A DNA stretch of 64,000 bases from Microcyclospora pomicola (lineage: Eukaryota > Ascomycota > Dothideomycetes > Capnodiales): positions 1 through 64,000 of the forward strand of contig NHNY01000022.1 in assembly GCA_002786065.1 (NCBI GenBank). The letters run 5' to 3'. A program made the position numbers and the translations under genes. Positions 22,045 to 34,613 of the stretch are shown here, piece by piece; within the stretch, counting starts at the first letter, position 1, and each line of letters begins with the position of its first letter. The notes beneath the pieces were generated by a model. It ran no database searches. It was not told the origin of the DNA and saw nothing but the letters and a program-made list of their open reading frames with translations.

Positions 22045-22894
22045 TCAACGGCTGACACAAAGATCGCTCCGGATTACCCATTTCTCACCTTGGAGCACCT
22101 CTCGACCTTCGTGGAGTAGACAATCACTACCGTGTCGGTGGAGCAAAGCAGTACCAACAGTAACGTCTGCGACCACCGCGGCTGGGGTGGGTGCATGTTT
22201 GCTTGGGGCCTCCGGGTAGAAGGCGGTCTGCCCACCAATACAAGACGACAAATAGATGAGCAAAGTCCAGGTCGTTTTGCTCGGAACGGCATTTGATGCG
22301 GAAGAGGAGGGAAACAGCACCGAATTAGAGTCATCGTCTTGGAAGAGGTGAGTCAGTAGGAGGATTGGTACAAGCTGTCCAACACCGCTTACAATGCTTG
22401 TCGAAGAACTGTCCCTTCTTATATCGGTAGATACGAATGTTACTGTTCAACCCAAGTACTCTGCCTCCCCACATCGCATACTGTGTATCCTCGTTGGACA
22501 CCGTCCCGTCGATGGAAAAGTTCTCGGTGAGCCCCTTGAGAGACGTGTCGGACCATAGACGCTGAGCGAACAGGGGATCATGAACCTGAAAGCGGTCATT
22601 GACGCGCACAGCATCTCCCCTCTTGGGCACCCCAGGCGTGGTGACAAGCGGTAGGGTAGAAAGAAACGCAGTGTAGTCGCGGCACAACTTTGGTGTCCAG
22701 AAGTTAGGGATCGTCAACACCTGGTCTTTGAGCAACACATCAAATGCTAGGTCTGACGCTGGTATCAGCGGTTGCATCAGAGGCCAGTTAGGAGCCTCTG
22801 TTGCTTTCTTTGTCTGATCGTGCGGATTTCTCGAAGCAGATGTCGTCTCAGTTTTTGCATTCCGAGTGCCAGATTTCTTGCTCTTTACTGGCAT
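22045..22894 (-). CDS. 2-oxoglutarate/Fe(II) dioxygenase family protein
   Basis: Two exons (22894-22393 and 22337-22045), intron 55 nt, 264 residues. Splicing restores the iron-binding His-x-Asp in FFDKHYDDSN, which an unspliced reading breaks; the distal His is in ALLHRHGSDCLLHEG. Other matches to the prolyl-4-hydroxylase-like fold are WTLLIYLSS, GGQTAFY, and the upstream NDRFQVHDPLFAQRLW. The first 45 residues are Lys/Ser/Thr-rich and likely disordered. Substrate unknown. ATG 22894 begins MPVKSKKSG. Confidence 0.85.
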
Positions 22895-23648
22895 CGTTAA
22901 GAAAACTTCCGCTGGCAGATGAGTCGATGTCACGAGTAAGGTTCCCTCCACCCACACGAGACACAAGCAATGCAGTAGTTTCTAAGCGACGCCGAAGTAC
23001 GAGAAGCACTTTATGCCATGCACTCCAGACATGTCGCAGACGTAGGTAGAATTTCTATACGTAAGATGATCGTCCAAATTCGAGAGTTCACCCTGCGCCA
23101 CGTTCTCACCCGCTCTGCAGCCAAAAATTCGGGTTGCAGCTTCAGTTCGGCTTTACCGCTTTTTGCTAGAACTCGGACTTCACGATGAGGCAAGTCTGCC
23201 TGCTGTCGAGCTTGACCCTTGCTCGCCCTTGCGTTGCGCTCGCGCGCATTGTATCATTGGTTTCAGCTCCAGCAGCGTAATGACTTGATGCGTCTGTCCT
23301 CGTCGCTCAATCGGAAACCATGAGCGCCTTAGTCAGCAGTTGCGAGGCGTCCTAGGCCCCACCCGTCGACCGCTTGTTCTGCTTCTCTTCAAGTAACAGA
23401 ACGCGCAATTGAGCGCCAGCGATCCAAACAAGAACGACCTTTGCAGCGACAACTCCAGTAGAGCCTGCTACGCTTGGTGTATCCGCGCCAACGCCTATAG
23501 TGACTGATCCGGCATCCAGCAACACTCTACCACACCCGACAAAACCGCTGCGACCGACCCCGACGGTGACGACAACGTGCTCGCGATCCTTTAGACCATT
23601 CAACTCTCGACCAACTATGAAGCCAGTTCACGTCAGCTTTTACAAGAG
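22895..23648. other. Divergent promoter region
   Basis: About 750 bp between the divergent dioxygenase and Fhl1-like genes, probably holding a long leader of the latter. No gene supported. Confidence 0.5.
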
Positions 23649-26600
23649 ATGGAAACCGACGGAGCTGGCGCCGTGGCGGGACAGCCATTGTTGTCGCATA
23701 ACAAGCATTTCAAGCCCGCAGGGATGATGTCGACCACCGGTCTAGAGCAATCCCACAAGGGGCCATTTGCATTCACGACGGGGGTGATTGATCAAACAAT
23801 GGACGCAGAAGTCATGAACATCATGCAACAAGCTTCATTGGTAGGGCCGGCTCTTACTGGAGCAAGCGAGGCGCGGGACGATACCGACCAAATGAAAGCG
23901 GAGGACAATTTTGCGCATGTTCCACTTGTTGGGGACGACGCAGCATTTGCGGCCAATATCCTTGCCAATGGCGCAACGTATGATTCTCTCGGAGACGTTG
24001 CGATTGATGAGTTTGCCATTCCCACGGAAGATCTGGTACACTCCAACAACATTTACAATGCGATACCCGAAGAAGCCATTGTTGACGATCCTGCTAACGA
24101 GTCGGACTCTGTCATACGAGCCAACATGAGAGCATATGCCAAGCTTGTCCTCCCTGATGGAGACTTTTACATCACGACCCCGAAGCTAAAGGTCATTCGT
24201 GACATGGACTGCTTTCGAGAGTACCAACACGAAGTCAAGTTGGCCAAGCGAGCGCAACGAGAACTTGAGCGCTATGCCCAGGAGCCCAGTATGCCTTCGC
24301 AGCCTGGCGATGGCGACCAGAATGCCAATCCCTCGTCCAAGTCAAGCCAGTCTCTCATCGGCCGGCCAGCGCGAGCGCTTCCGAGCAATTTCAGTGAACA
24401 GGGTGGCGCTGTAGCATATACCGCGTTCTCAGACGACGAAGCTGGACGTCGACAGAGACGAAAACGCAAAATCTTGAGTGGCAAAGTCTCGTCAGCCGGC
24501 TCAGGCTCCATTGCGCCTGCTAGCCTCCATCCAAACCTGAATGGCATCTACGGCGGAGGTGAGATCGTTCAGGAAGAGATACAAGTCCTCCCGGTGCATC
24601 CGAGCATACCTGCCGACATTGTCAAAATTTCCAAAGAGCATCTTCTCTTCTTCTATAACAATACTGAAGAACGATGGGAGCTAGAGATACTCGGTGCTCG
24701 GTGTATGGTGAATGACATTCAGCACGTTCGCGGTGATATTGTGGCGTTACATCACGACGACGAGATCATGGTAGTGTCCTTGACGATCAAGTTTAAATTG
24801 CCTGATCAACGAGGTCACTCTCCAGGCATTTCCCATGGGACTTTTGGCGAAAGTGATGACTTGGACATGAAGGACGATGATGATGATCTAGACAGCGATC
24901 TTAGCTCAGTCTCACGAGAACAGACCCCGCGTCTCGACTTCGAGGATTTGGCTAGCGACGATGAAGCTGAAGATGAATTGGAGGAGCGTCCGAGCGGAAC
25001 AAGCAAGGGAAAGAAGAGACCAAAAATCAAGCTTAAGCTTAAGCAGAAAGCTTCTGCACGAAGAGAGTCATTGGAGGAAAGGAACGACAACAAAGAGAAA
25101 GCAGTTAAGCTCACTCTGAAATCGCAAAAGAGAAAAGATCAAACGAACGAGAAGTCAGCTATCGATATCGAAAAGAAGGCAGAGAATGGGAAACAGGCAA
25201 AGACTGATGAATTAGCCTTGTCGGCGGACGATATTGTTGCGCCGCCGGTTGTGCCCCAAGCCCAGGAAAGTTCGATTGAAAGCAAAGAAAAGCTTGGGCA
25301 AGTTCAAACCTCATCTGTACAGACGCAGATGTCTCCGCCAGCCCCGCCCCCAGTCATCGAACCAGGCTCCATTTTCGAAGGCGTTGCCCCTGAGGAAATG
25401 CCACAGAAGCGAAAGGGTCCAGGTCGACCACCCAAGAATGGGCTGATCTCAAAGCGCGATCAATCTTTCGTGAAGCGTAAGATCAAGGAGTATGAAAAGC
25501 GTGGCGAGCAGCCTCCGCCGATGGACGAACTTGTATCCATCGTGAGGGCAGAGAATAAGGCCAAGGAGGCAGCACAAAAGGCCGCTGCTCGTGGAGAACC
25601 TGTCACTGAGGTCATGCCAAGCATTGAATATGATGGCCATCAGTCCATGATGAGGCAAGAGTCAGACCAGCTCCAGCGGCAACAGGCTCAGCAGCCACCA
25701 CATGATCATGGCGATGACCCGAGCACAGCTCCATTCGACCTGAACAGACGGCAAACCTCACCTAGACCTAAACACATTGCGCGATCGCCGTCACCAATAA
25801 AGCCGGAGACCGAGTTCACGGAGGAAGAAATGAAGAAACCAACCATGACTTATGTGCACATACTTGACGAGGTGCTCAAGGATCATCCCATCGGTAAGGC
25901 CGATCTGCAGGAGATCTACGATCGCATCTGTAAGCGCTACCCATATTTCAAGTACAAGACCACCACATCCGGGTGGCAGAGTTCAGTTCGGCATAATCTA
26001 CTTCAGCATGGTCGTTTTCGCGAAAGTGGACGAAGTGGCAAAGGTCGACTTTGGGCCATTGATTATAATTATGATTTGTCCAAGGAGAAAAAGCGTAAGC
26101 TCACACCGCCTCCGCGCCCTCCACCGCAACAGATGCAACATGGCAACTATGCATCGAGCATGCCGGGGCAGCCACCACCTTACGGACAACCCAATTATCA
26201 GACTCCGTATAATCATCAAGGTCCAAACGGGCAGCAACAGCATGGCGGTCCGCCCCCGACAGGTCAGACATCGTACTATTCTCCCTATGGTCCGACCAAT
26301 CCAGCTCATACGGGACAGTATGCTGCGCCACATGGCCAGCATGGCTCTGCACCGCCAAGAGCTCCTCTCGGTCCCTCACAAGCTCGCACGTCTCAGCCGC
26401 CTCACGGTCAGTTAGCTGGCACTGCTGGCACGTCACAGTCACCGGCTGCCCAGGTTGCACCCCCGCCAGCAGCTTTCCAGGTCGTCGTAGATGGCATAAT
26501 GCGCTATCGTGAACGTTATCTTGCTCCATATTCTCAGAATACCGCTGCGTTCAAGTTCCACGAAGACCTCTTCAAGAAGTGCACTGCTTTCGTGTCCGAT

Positions 26601-27503
26601 ATTTTTCACGGGCAGGCCGCAAGTGTAGACACTGGGTCCTTCACAGGCGAAGAACAGAGGGTGTTCAATGAGCTTTCGGAGGTAGTCAATCGGTGCAAAA
26701 CTGGTGGTGGGACACCAGCAGCTGAAGTGGCAGTTCCAGTCTCAAAGAATGGTACGCCGGGAGCCACTACAATCACTACTACGCAGACTGTTACTTCGAC
26801 TACACCCATGTATAACACGTCGCCGCCTTCGAATACCACGGTAAGCGGAGTCAACCAGACTGGCACTGATCCCGGACCTCAGATCCCTGGTAGTGCTCAC
26901 AATTTGGGCACTCCTGCTACAAGCATGTTGGCGAACCCGGCTCCGGCCATCAGCTCGATGCCTGGCCCAACCAGCACGAGCGCGGGAATTCCCGCGCATG
27001 CTCCTGGGCATGTTCGCATGACAGCCCAGACAGACACAGGCAACCTTGTAGCGACCATATCACATGCACATGGTTCTGATCAACAGCAGACACAGCCTGG
27101 AGATACTAAAGCATCTAATGCGACTGGAACAGTGGTGGAGCATCCAATATCGAACACTATGTTGCCACGATCCCAGCAGATAGCAGACGGGCCAGCCACA
27201 GCGTCTAACGAGCTATTCATGGATCCCGGAGCGCCTCCAGCACCAGAAGCGAGCTCCATAGAAACACCTCTTGGTGATGCGACGAAAACAGACCCATCAG
27301 TCACGCCTGCTCCAACTGCAACGACGACTCCTGGTCTAGCGGAAGGAGGCATAAACGGGTCCTCAAGTATGCCGATCGCCAGCAAGGACCACTCTGCCGG
27401 TGATGTTGGTGAAGCAGAGGTGCCCGTCCAGGGGCTCAAACGTCCGGCCGAAACCCATGTTGACAATGAAACAGAGCAATACAAAAGAACAAAAATATCA
27501 TGA
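23649..27503 (+). CDS. FHA plus forkhead transcription factor (Fhl1-like)
   Basis: A 1,284-residue intronless protein. A forkhead-associated region lies at about residues 300-390 (GEEIQVLPVHPS-like start, KISKEHLLFFYNN, RWELEILGARC). A forkhead DNA-binding domain lies at about 728-815 (KPTMTYVHILDEVLKDHP, GWQSSVRHNLLQHGRF, GKGRLWAIDYNYD). An AT-hook-like KRKGPGRPPKNG is near 586. The FHA-then-forkhead order and the N-terminal AYAKLVLPDGDFYITTPKLK block are those of Fhl1, which in yeasts controls ribosomal protein and rRNA-processing genes. Between and after the domains are acidic, Lys-rich and Gln/Pro-rich disordered stretches. A helical region near QVVVDGIMRYRERYLAPYS follows the Gln-rich part. 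ATG 23649 is the first ATG of the long frame. Confidence 0.9.
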   Translation: METDGAGAVAGQPLLSHNKHFKPAGMMSTTGLEQSHKGPFAFTTGVIDQTMDAEVMNIMQQASLVGPALTGASEARDDTDQMKAEDNFAHVPLVGDDAAFAANILANGATYDSLGDVAIDEFAIPTEDLVHSNNIYNAIPEEAIVDDPANESDSVIRANMRAYAKLVLPDGDFYITTPKLKVIRDMDCFREYQHEVKLAKRAQRELERYAQEPSMPSQPGDGDQNANPSSKSSQSLIGRPARALPSNFSEQGGAVAYTAFSDDEAGRRQRRKRKILSGKVSSAGSGSIAPASLHPNLNGIYGGGEIVQEEIQVLPVHPSIPADIVKISKEHLLFFYNNTEERWELEILGARCMVNDIQHVRGDIVALHHDDEIMVVSLTIKFKLPDQRGHSPGISHGTFGESDDLDMKDDDDDLDSDLSSVSREQTPRLDFEDLASDDEAEDELEERPSGTSKGKKRPKIKLKLKQKASARRESLEERNDNKEKAVKLTLKSQKRKDQTNEKSAIDIEKKAENGKQAKTDELALSADDIVAPPVVPQAQESSIESKEKLGQVQTSSVQTQMSPPAPPPVIEPGSIFEGVAPEEMPQKRKGPGRPPKNGLISKRDQSFVKRKIKEYEKRGEQPPPMDELVSIVRAENKAKEAAQKAAARGEPVTEVMPSIEYDGHQSMMRQESDQLQRQQAQQPPHDHGDDPSTAPFDLNRRQTSPRPKHIARSPSPIKPETEFTEEEMKKPTMTYVHILDEVLKDHPIGKADLQEIYDRICKRYPYFKYKTTTSGWQSSVRHNLLQHGRFRESGRSGKGRLWAIDYNYDLSKEKKRKLTPPPRPPPQQMQHGNYASSMPGQPPPYGQPNYQTPYNHQGPNGQQQHGGPPPTGQTSYYSPYGPTNPAHTGQYAAPHGQHGSAPPRAPLGPSQARTSQPPHGQLAGTAGTSQSPAAQVAPPPAAFQVVVDGIMRYRERYLAPYSQNTAAFKFHEDLFKKCTAFVSDIFHGQAASVDTGSFTGEEQRVFNELSEVVNRCKTGGGTPAAEVAVPVSKNGTPGATTITTTQTVTSTTPMYNTSPPSNTTVSGVNQTGTDPGPQIPGSAHNLGTPATSMLANPAPAISSMPGPTSTSAGIPAHAPGHVRMTAQTDTGNLVATISHAHGSDQQQTQPGDTKASNATGTVVEHPISNTMLPRSQQIADGPATASNELFMDPGAPPAPEASSIETPLGDATKTDPSVTPAPTATTTPGLAEGGINGSSSMPIASKDHSAGDVGEAEVPVQGLKRPAETHVDNETEQYKRTKIS

Positions 27504-29047
27504 AGAAGCGGAGTCTCGAAAGGAACCACGAAATGCATTATGATGACCATGAAGAGCATTGATCAGTGACTTCTGATGAGTAGAGGGCGAAGGGATTCTT
27601 TGTACCTATTTGAATGGCTCGAGCCATTGTTGCATCATTTTGGAAGGTGTCATGGTATATGAAGCTGGGCGAATCAGTGAAGGGCCTTGAAAACCTCTGG
27701 GCATCGATCTGGGCATGGCAATGCAAGCCATACTGTTTGACGGACGTAATGTACAAATGAAAAATGAGTGTAGTATCACCTTCACGTCTGAATAGAATCA
27801 ACACATTGACGGCCTTTCGATCAAGATGGTCCCTGCGGATTTAGCCAGTACTGCAACCTGCGCCTAGGTTCTTCCAATGGTGGTGTCGATGCGTTGGCGC
27901 CACCGTTCTGCTATAGCTCGTTGGACTTGTATAATGTGTCGACGCACAGTACCCACATTTGGAGAATGTGACAGTCTTCATCGTACTGCTGTCACGATAG
28001 AGCCGAGCGGGCTGCGGGTGGATCGTGGGTTCTCCCGTCAGAGCTTGCCACGTCGACCTGCATCCGCTATGGACGCCCACCTCCATCCATTGCAGCTTAT
28101 TATACCTTTATCTTCTCCCATACATGATGGCTCAGGGACGCACCGTTGTGTGTTGCGTGATCGCGCTTGGAGCATATGCCAGCTCACCATCCAGACTGGA
28201 CAGAAAGAACTCCGACGACCATTGGCTGCCTCACAATGGTCGCATCGAGCACAGACTTACAGTGGACCATGCGCCGCATATGGTACTTGATGTATGCATG
28301 CGAGCGCAATTTCGGCCGACACATGACAGTCCTCGCACACCTGCATAAGGTACCCAGGTGCCAGGATCGGTCGAAAGGTACGCATGATGGTGGTGGCCCA
28401 CGCCAATGCATTTCTGCCCAAATCGGCAGCATGAATACTTCACCCGCCTTCTCACTGCATGTATGTGCCCAGCAAGGCCTTCGTCGCCATAAGGACCCCC
28501 CGGAGAGCGGGCTCACCCCGCCTACTGTCGGACGTGGTCCCACTCCCACGACCGTGTTGCTCAGTACATGTAGGTTGGTTTCTCGTCATCATCTTGTTGC
28601 TTTTCCATTGCGCTTTCACCCCACGCACTGGTCGTTCCGGAGGGCTCGGTGATTCGCGGAATCGTCCTATTCATCTACTTCAATTACTCGGCCCTTGCTC
28701 GCAGTGACTGTCTTTTGCCCGACTCTTCCGAGTGATAGGTGACAAGATGTGGCATATGCATTGCTGGCTCCATTGACCAGCCGGCACAGACGACCTCTTG
28801 TTTAGCCTTGGGTGTTCTGCTCGCTTAAGTTCATACACCCTATGCTCGTAACTTCAACCCTCCCCTAGAGCACCGGTTTCTTGTCTTTGAGAATCCTGCT
28901 CGCAATCTTCAGCATATATTGTTGCGCAACCCCAGGAAATCATCAGTACGCACCAAGAGAATCACAACTAAACTACTTGGATTGAATGGTTCCCGCGCTC
29001 TAGGTCGTAGGACGAGCTTGCGGAACCAAACCCCCTGAACCCGCACA
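27504..29047. other. Intergenic region, no supported gene
   Basis: A 1.5-kb spacer between two plus-strand genes. Open frames such as 28167-28652 (+) and 28184-28549 (-) overlap each other and carry no recognisable features. The last 200 bp, rich in C/T and A, probably form the leader of the next gene. Confidence 0.55.
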
Positions 29048-32000
29048 ATGTCCTATTACGAGAATGTACAGCGCAAATATGGTTACAAGCAACTCAATGT
29101 GGCCCGGTGGAACGATCCCATGGGAAGTGTACATCCAGCAAGAGGCGGTCCGAGGACATCTCTAGTGTCTGCGGATGCTGCGAATAGGCCACTCCAGTCT
29201 GGCTACAAAGTCTCGTATCGACGACCGCCGCCAGCACCCACGGATGACGAAGACTCCGCCGATGACGAAAAGGATCAAGCGGCAGAGTCGTCAGGAGTAG
29301 CGGCAGTGACTGCGCCTGGGCCTGGTATTTACTGCTGTCAACCTCGTCATGTGAAGAGCACTGACTAAGCCGCTGCCAGTAGCAGACGACTTGCCAATAG
29401 ACTTATCGCCAGCTTTCCCAGCGCCAGAAGCTCCCCTAAGCTCATGTGTCAGTAGTGATGCAGTTTTTGATGGAGTTGCTGACAAAGACATGGTGGTTGC
29501 TGATGATGCTCAGTTTGAACCTGAGCAGGGAGCTGCTGTCACATCTCCAGACGTCTTGAGTGAGACGCCGGCAGCTGTAATCACCAACGACAAGGAGCCG
29601 CCCGCACCTGAGCAGTCAGACCTTTCCGAAGACGATCTTTCGTCGCCCGCACTGGTCGAGCAGATTGTAGCTGATGTGCCTGATGAGATGGACAAGTCGC
29701 CGGTACCCTCAACATTAGATCAGGCCGATGCAGAAGTACCACCATCCGTACCTGATCCCCCTGGACTTGATGCAGACGAAGCAGAGCCTCCTGAGATTGA
29801 AGCATACGAAGCAGAGCCTCTTGCAATCGAAGCACACGAAGCAGGGCCTCCTGTGTCAAAAGACGATGGCGTGCCAGCAGAGTCCGCCACAATTTCCGAC
29901 GACATCCCGCAAGATGGGCATGACCAAGACGCTGAAGGAAGTCATCCGAACGAAGAGTCAACAGGTACCGCGTCCAGCGGTGCATTTGAACCGCCAGACG
30001 TGTGCATTGAAGTCGCGAATGAAGGGCCTGCTATTGCCAGTAAAGAGAGCATACCAATACCGTCCGTCGAGTCTTCCACGGATCCAGAGAAGCCTGTCAT
30101 CGATCCACCATCGGTAGAGGTCGATACAGGACTTGAAGATACCGTCGAAGCAAAGAGTGGTGATGACGAGCCTTCCGGTCAACCACGGGCCATTGGAGAT
30201 CTTGTAGAAGTCAATGAGTCCACTCCTGACGCTGCACCCGAAGATGATGAGGACAAAAAAGTGTCCTGGGCGCCCGGAATCACCGAGCCGAGGCCTACAA
30301 TACGCAAGAAGAAAAGCGGCAAGTCGTCAAAGTCGAAGGGGAAGAAGAAGTCGCCTAGCTCGGCGGAAGGGAGCCCGGACGATATTGTGGCTATTGTGGA
30401 TGTCATCGACGGTGCTGATGTACTGGAGTCTTCTCCTGTAGTCGAGGCCAGCGAGGCGACCGATGTGACTGCGCCAATGGGAGCGGACGAGTCGCCATCA
30501 GGCGAAGAGGTGCCCAAGTCCATTGTAGGCTCCGAAATAGGTCTCTATGAAAGCCCAGGGATACCAGAAGCCAACTTTGTGCAGCCATCCACAGCCGAAA
30601 CAAACCCGATACCGCCTACTTCGCCAGCCAAGGATGACTCGACGCCAACTAGAACTACTACCAGCGACAAGTCGGGCAAGGCCAAGAGTACGAAGTCAAG
30701 CAAAGGAAAAGATAAAGACAAGGGTAAGAGTAAGAAGTCGTCCTCAAGGACTAAAGGTAAATCAGAAAAGTCGCATGCGCAGACCGAGACCATCATGGTG
30801 GGCTCAGCTTCTGCTGTCGGTGATGTGGATACTGCGGCAGAACAAAATGCTGTGATTCTCGAAGTCATGAGCGAGGAAAGTCTCAAGCCTTCTAATCTTG
30901 AAGGAGTCGCCTCAGCAGCAGGTGTCGAAGTGGCCGTCGGTGAGGACGCTCCTCCAGACAAGACAGCGGTAAATGCCACGGGCGACGCTATTGTACCCTT
31001 CAGAGACGACGAAGCTGCATTAGTACATCTGGTTTCAGGCGGTGCAACTGATGTCCCCGTTGCTACGCCAGAGTCTGGTGAGCAATCCACCGTGTCTAGC
31101 TCAGAGGCATCCGAAGCTAGCACCGTTCCAGGCGACACATTTGAGGTCGGTTTACAAGAACTTGAGCAGCATGAACCTGATCAAGAGTCCCCCTCATCAA
31201 GCCAAGACATACAGCCCGTAGCTGAGATAGGCTCAGCAGACTCGGCTGAGGGTCCAAGTCTTGGTGGCGATACAATGCTTGACGTCGACATGAATGAGGC
31301 AGTAGACACGTCCGAAGCAGCACAGGCCGAAGAGATCCATGAGCCTGAGCAAGTCGAGGTAAAATCGGACGAGGCCCAAGCTGCAGATGATATCGAGATC
31401 AGTAGCAAGGGACTGCTAGCGACAGCTGAGGGTGATGACGCTACTATGGAGGCAACACCGATGAGTAGCGACGACTCTTCCAATGTTCATGAGCCTGCTC
31501 CTGGAACTGAGTCAGTTGGAGATCTGGAATTGACCGAAGGCGCTGCAACGATGGCGGACGTCAACCCTGATGACAGCACGACCTCTGCAGACCTGGAAAA
31601 AACCACTACCGAGGTCGTTGAGGCAGTGTCTGCAGCGGGTACCGAAGAGCTTAGTGGTCCCGTTGAGAAGGTTGCAACGCAGAGTGCGGAAGCTATAGAT
31701 GATGTGTCAACCGCAGAAGACTCGAGACCAGGGAAAAGCGAAGGCGCTGGAGATTTGCAACTTGCGGGTTGTCCACATATCGTGGCCGAAAACTCCGACG
31801 ATTCAATCCCACCAAGTGCCGAAGAGTCCGTGAACGATCATGGAGCGCTTAAAGATGCTAACCCGTCCGAAAAAGATGACGATGCTATGGCAGATGAGAT
31901 ACATGATGATCCTGACGCAGGTGTCGCTGAGGGAGATGTTACACCTGCATTACCATCGCAACCGGACGATGCGGAAGAGGTCAAAGTTGGTAATGACTCA

Positions 32001-34613
32001 GAGACTGACGACACCACCGCAAAGAAGAAAGCTGAGGAAGTGTCTGGGACCGCAGAAACGGAGGGTCAGTGTGCGGCAGATGCCGAAACACCTGACGACG
32101 TAGATCATAATGCCGTGGTCACTCTTCAGCCAGATACAGAATCGGATGCCAACAATCTGCATGCTGGTGGGGAGGGTCCGGCGGTGACAGATGCGACCAC
32201 CGAGGAATGTAGCGCAGCACAAGCTGGAGAGGCTGCTCTTCCAGAGGTGCTTCCTCCAGCTGGTCATGAACAGATTGCCGTTGTGCCAGACGATGTTCTG
32301 ACCACCAACGAAATTCACTCCGTCAACAGCGAGAGCTCGAGCAAGCAAGACGAAACTCCACTACATATACCGGACATCTCAGACACTTCTAACGATCTCG
32401 CCCAGCCACCTACGACTGAGAACATTCATACTTCTGTGATCGCTGAGGAGGCTTGGACATCGACAGGTGCCACTCAAGAAGGCTGCGCCGAACCTGGTGA
32501 ATTAGAGTCTGTAACAGAACAGGCCGCTACACGCAAGCCGGACACTGAGTCAGAATCTGACCGTGCGCAAAACGACCCTAGTCAAGCTTCAGGTGATCCG
32601 ACGTCGACCAAGGATCACGATCAGGTGGCCGCTGAGGCGAGTGTCGAAAACATTCATGAATCATCGGCTCAAGGTGAGACCCAGGATGCCACGACGGAGA
32701 TAGACTCCCATGACAAGCCCAGTGTCGAAGTTGGGGATACCCCAGCAGCCGGTGGTGAAGATGCAGCTGTCATGGACAGTGTACCAGAAACGACATCACA
32801 TGAAACGACATCACATGAAACGACATCACATGAAACGACATCACATGAAACGACATCACATGGAACACAGATGAGCGAAGACATTGAGAAAAGTGCACAA
32901 GCGCAGGACGTTGAGATAGATGAGGATGAGATGCCAACTGCCCTAGCCGCAGACACGACCCCGGTCGTTCCCACCGCACAAGAGACCAGCGACTCGGTCC
33001 CAAATGATGATGTCACAACGGCAGATGTCGTTGTGATCGAACAGCCTTCCACGAACAACGACGACGACGATATCCAGGTCACGGGCGGAGAGCATGGGAT
33101 AGAAGCGAGCACAGAGTATGCAGTCGATGCAATCGTTGCAGAAAGTGCCACGACGGGAAGCCCCATCACAAGTGCGTTGTCAGATACAGAAGTGATTACT
33201 CTAAGTTCGGCAGCTACATCAGACTTTGCGGATCCAGTGGCGAGCACGAAAATTGAGACAGCACCTATCCCAAAGGACATTCTGGTAGGAGTGAATCCAT
33301 CCAGTGAAGCAAAATCTGTCGATGCCGACCTACCATCAAAAGACGAGCCCGACGTGCTCGAGCAATTCACCGAAGCGGATCCAGCGAACGGGGCTGAGGC
33401 GGAGGAAGTCATCGTTGAAGCGCCACAGACCACATCCCAGCCTAATGTTGATGAAACCACTGACTGCGGTGTTAACAGCACTCTTCCCAGTGTTAATGTA
33501 GAGTCCACGAAAGTGCTACTTGACGAGGATTTGGCCTCACCAAAGCATGAGACGGACATTAAGGCTCCAGTCACGAGTACGGAAAGTACAGGTCTACTTG
33601 ATGGGGCAGCGGCAGAGCCACAGATCAAGCCCAAAGCTCCGCCGTCTCCAGATATCAACAAGACAAGCTCGACTCAGCGGCATTCAAGACAGAGTGAACG
33701 ATCGACGAAGAGAGGCAGTCACCGCGAAAAGTCACCTAGATCCACTGGCGCAGGAAAGCCATCGAGCAAGCGGAGCAGTCGATATATTGCCGAAGAGCCT
33801 CGAGTGTCGCACACAAGAAACCCAGTTCGTGTATCTATGACGACGGCGGAATTGGAAGAACAGGCAGAGCGGAGGCGCCGAAGAGCAACTCGGAAAGCTG
33901 CGGAGGACGCCAGAATCCCGGAGGAAGATCGAACTAAAGCTCGGAAAGACGAACGGAGACAAGCACAAGAAGCAGAGGAGCGTAGAGTCCGACGTGAAGC
34001 CCGCCGCGCAGAGAAAGCTGCTGCAGAAGCGGCCGCCAGAAAGGCTCGTAAAGAAAGCGAGGCTGCAGCCTCGAAGGAAGCTGATATTCGTCGACGCAAA
34101 CGCCGTGACTCAGTGCGGGAGCACGATGTCCGTCCTTCTACTCGCGACAGCAAACCCGGTCTATTCTCTCTACCAAGGTCTTTTACTGGCGATTCCGCCA
34201 ACAAAGTTCCGTCTTTTACGAGAACTGGCACTGGTGGTAGTCGTTCGTCTGGTAGTAGGGACCACAGGCCTGGACCCAGCTCCTCGAGGCATAGCGACGA
34301 GGGACCATCCAAGGTCACATCCTCAGTGCAACAAAACAACGCTGATGAGACGAAACGGACGTCTACCAGGAGCAATAGAGAAGACCCCAAAGACGCCGCC
34401 GGATCCCACTCCCATCGTAAGCACCGCCGTAGATCGGAAGTGGAGCGAACAACGTCAAGTCGCGACGAAGGTGATCGTCCTAGTTCGAGTCGAGGCGAGA
34501 GTAGCAAACAACCATCCAGGAGGAGAGAGGGCGAGCGCCGGGTGACCCGGACTTCTGAGAAAGAGGAGAGTAAGAAGAAATCTGGGCTTTTCAATCGACT
34601 TTTCGGACGATGA
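29048..34613 (+). CDS. Very large acidic, disordered protein with basic coiled-coil C-terminus
   Basis: Two exons (29048-29324 and 29380-34613) joined by a 55-nt GT-AG intron give 1,836 residues. I recognise no enzyme domain. The N-terminus MSYYENVQRKYGYKQLNVARW is the most structured-looking part. Residues from about 100 to 1,500 are acidic and rich in Glu, Asp, Ser, Thr, Pro and Ala, broken by basic SKSKGKKK-type islands, and contain a 5x ETTSH tandem repeat. From about residue 1,530 the protein turns strongly basic with a predicted long charged helix (AERRRRRATRKAAEDAR, ARRAEKAAAEAAARKARKE) and ends SGLFNRLFGR, a possible amphipathic end. Size, disorder and layout recall fungal tethering scaffolds such as Lah/leashin of septal pores, but I cannot show homology. 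Long antisense open frames (32669-33661, 33719-34594) are by-products of its codon bias. Confidence 0.8.
32787..32861 (+). repeat. Coding minisatellite, 15 bp x 5 (ETTSH)
   Basis: Five perfect copies of gaaacgacatcacat in frame within the large disordered protein, each encoding ETTSH, followed by an imperfect GTQ end. Perfect identity of the copies suggests recent expansion by slippage or unequal exchange. Confidence 0.95.

Noticed and set aside
28167-28652. A 161-codon plus-strand frame in the long spacer, possibly a gene.
   Set aside because: An equally long minus-strand frame overlaps it, composition is erratic, and no motif or splice model supports either.
32669-33661. A 330-codon open frame on the minus strand opposite the large disordered protein.
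   Set aside because: It is antisense to a well-supported exon, has the low-complexity Ser/Val composition expected from the reverse of acidic codons, and shows no domain.
33719-34594. A 291-codon minus-strand open frame rich in Leu, Ser and Arg.
   Set aside because: It mirrors the basic helical end of the plus-strand gene and has no independent features.
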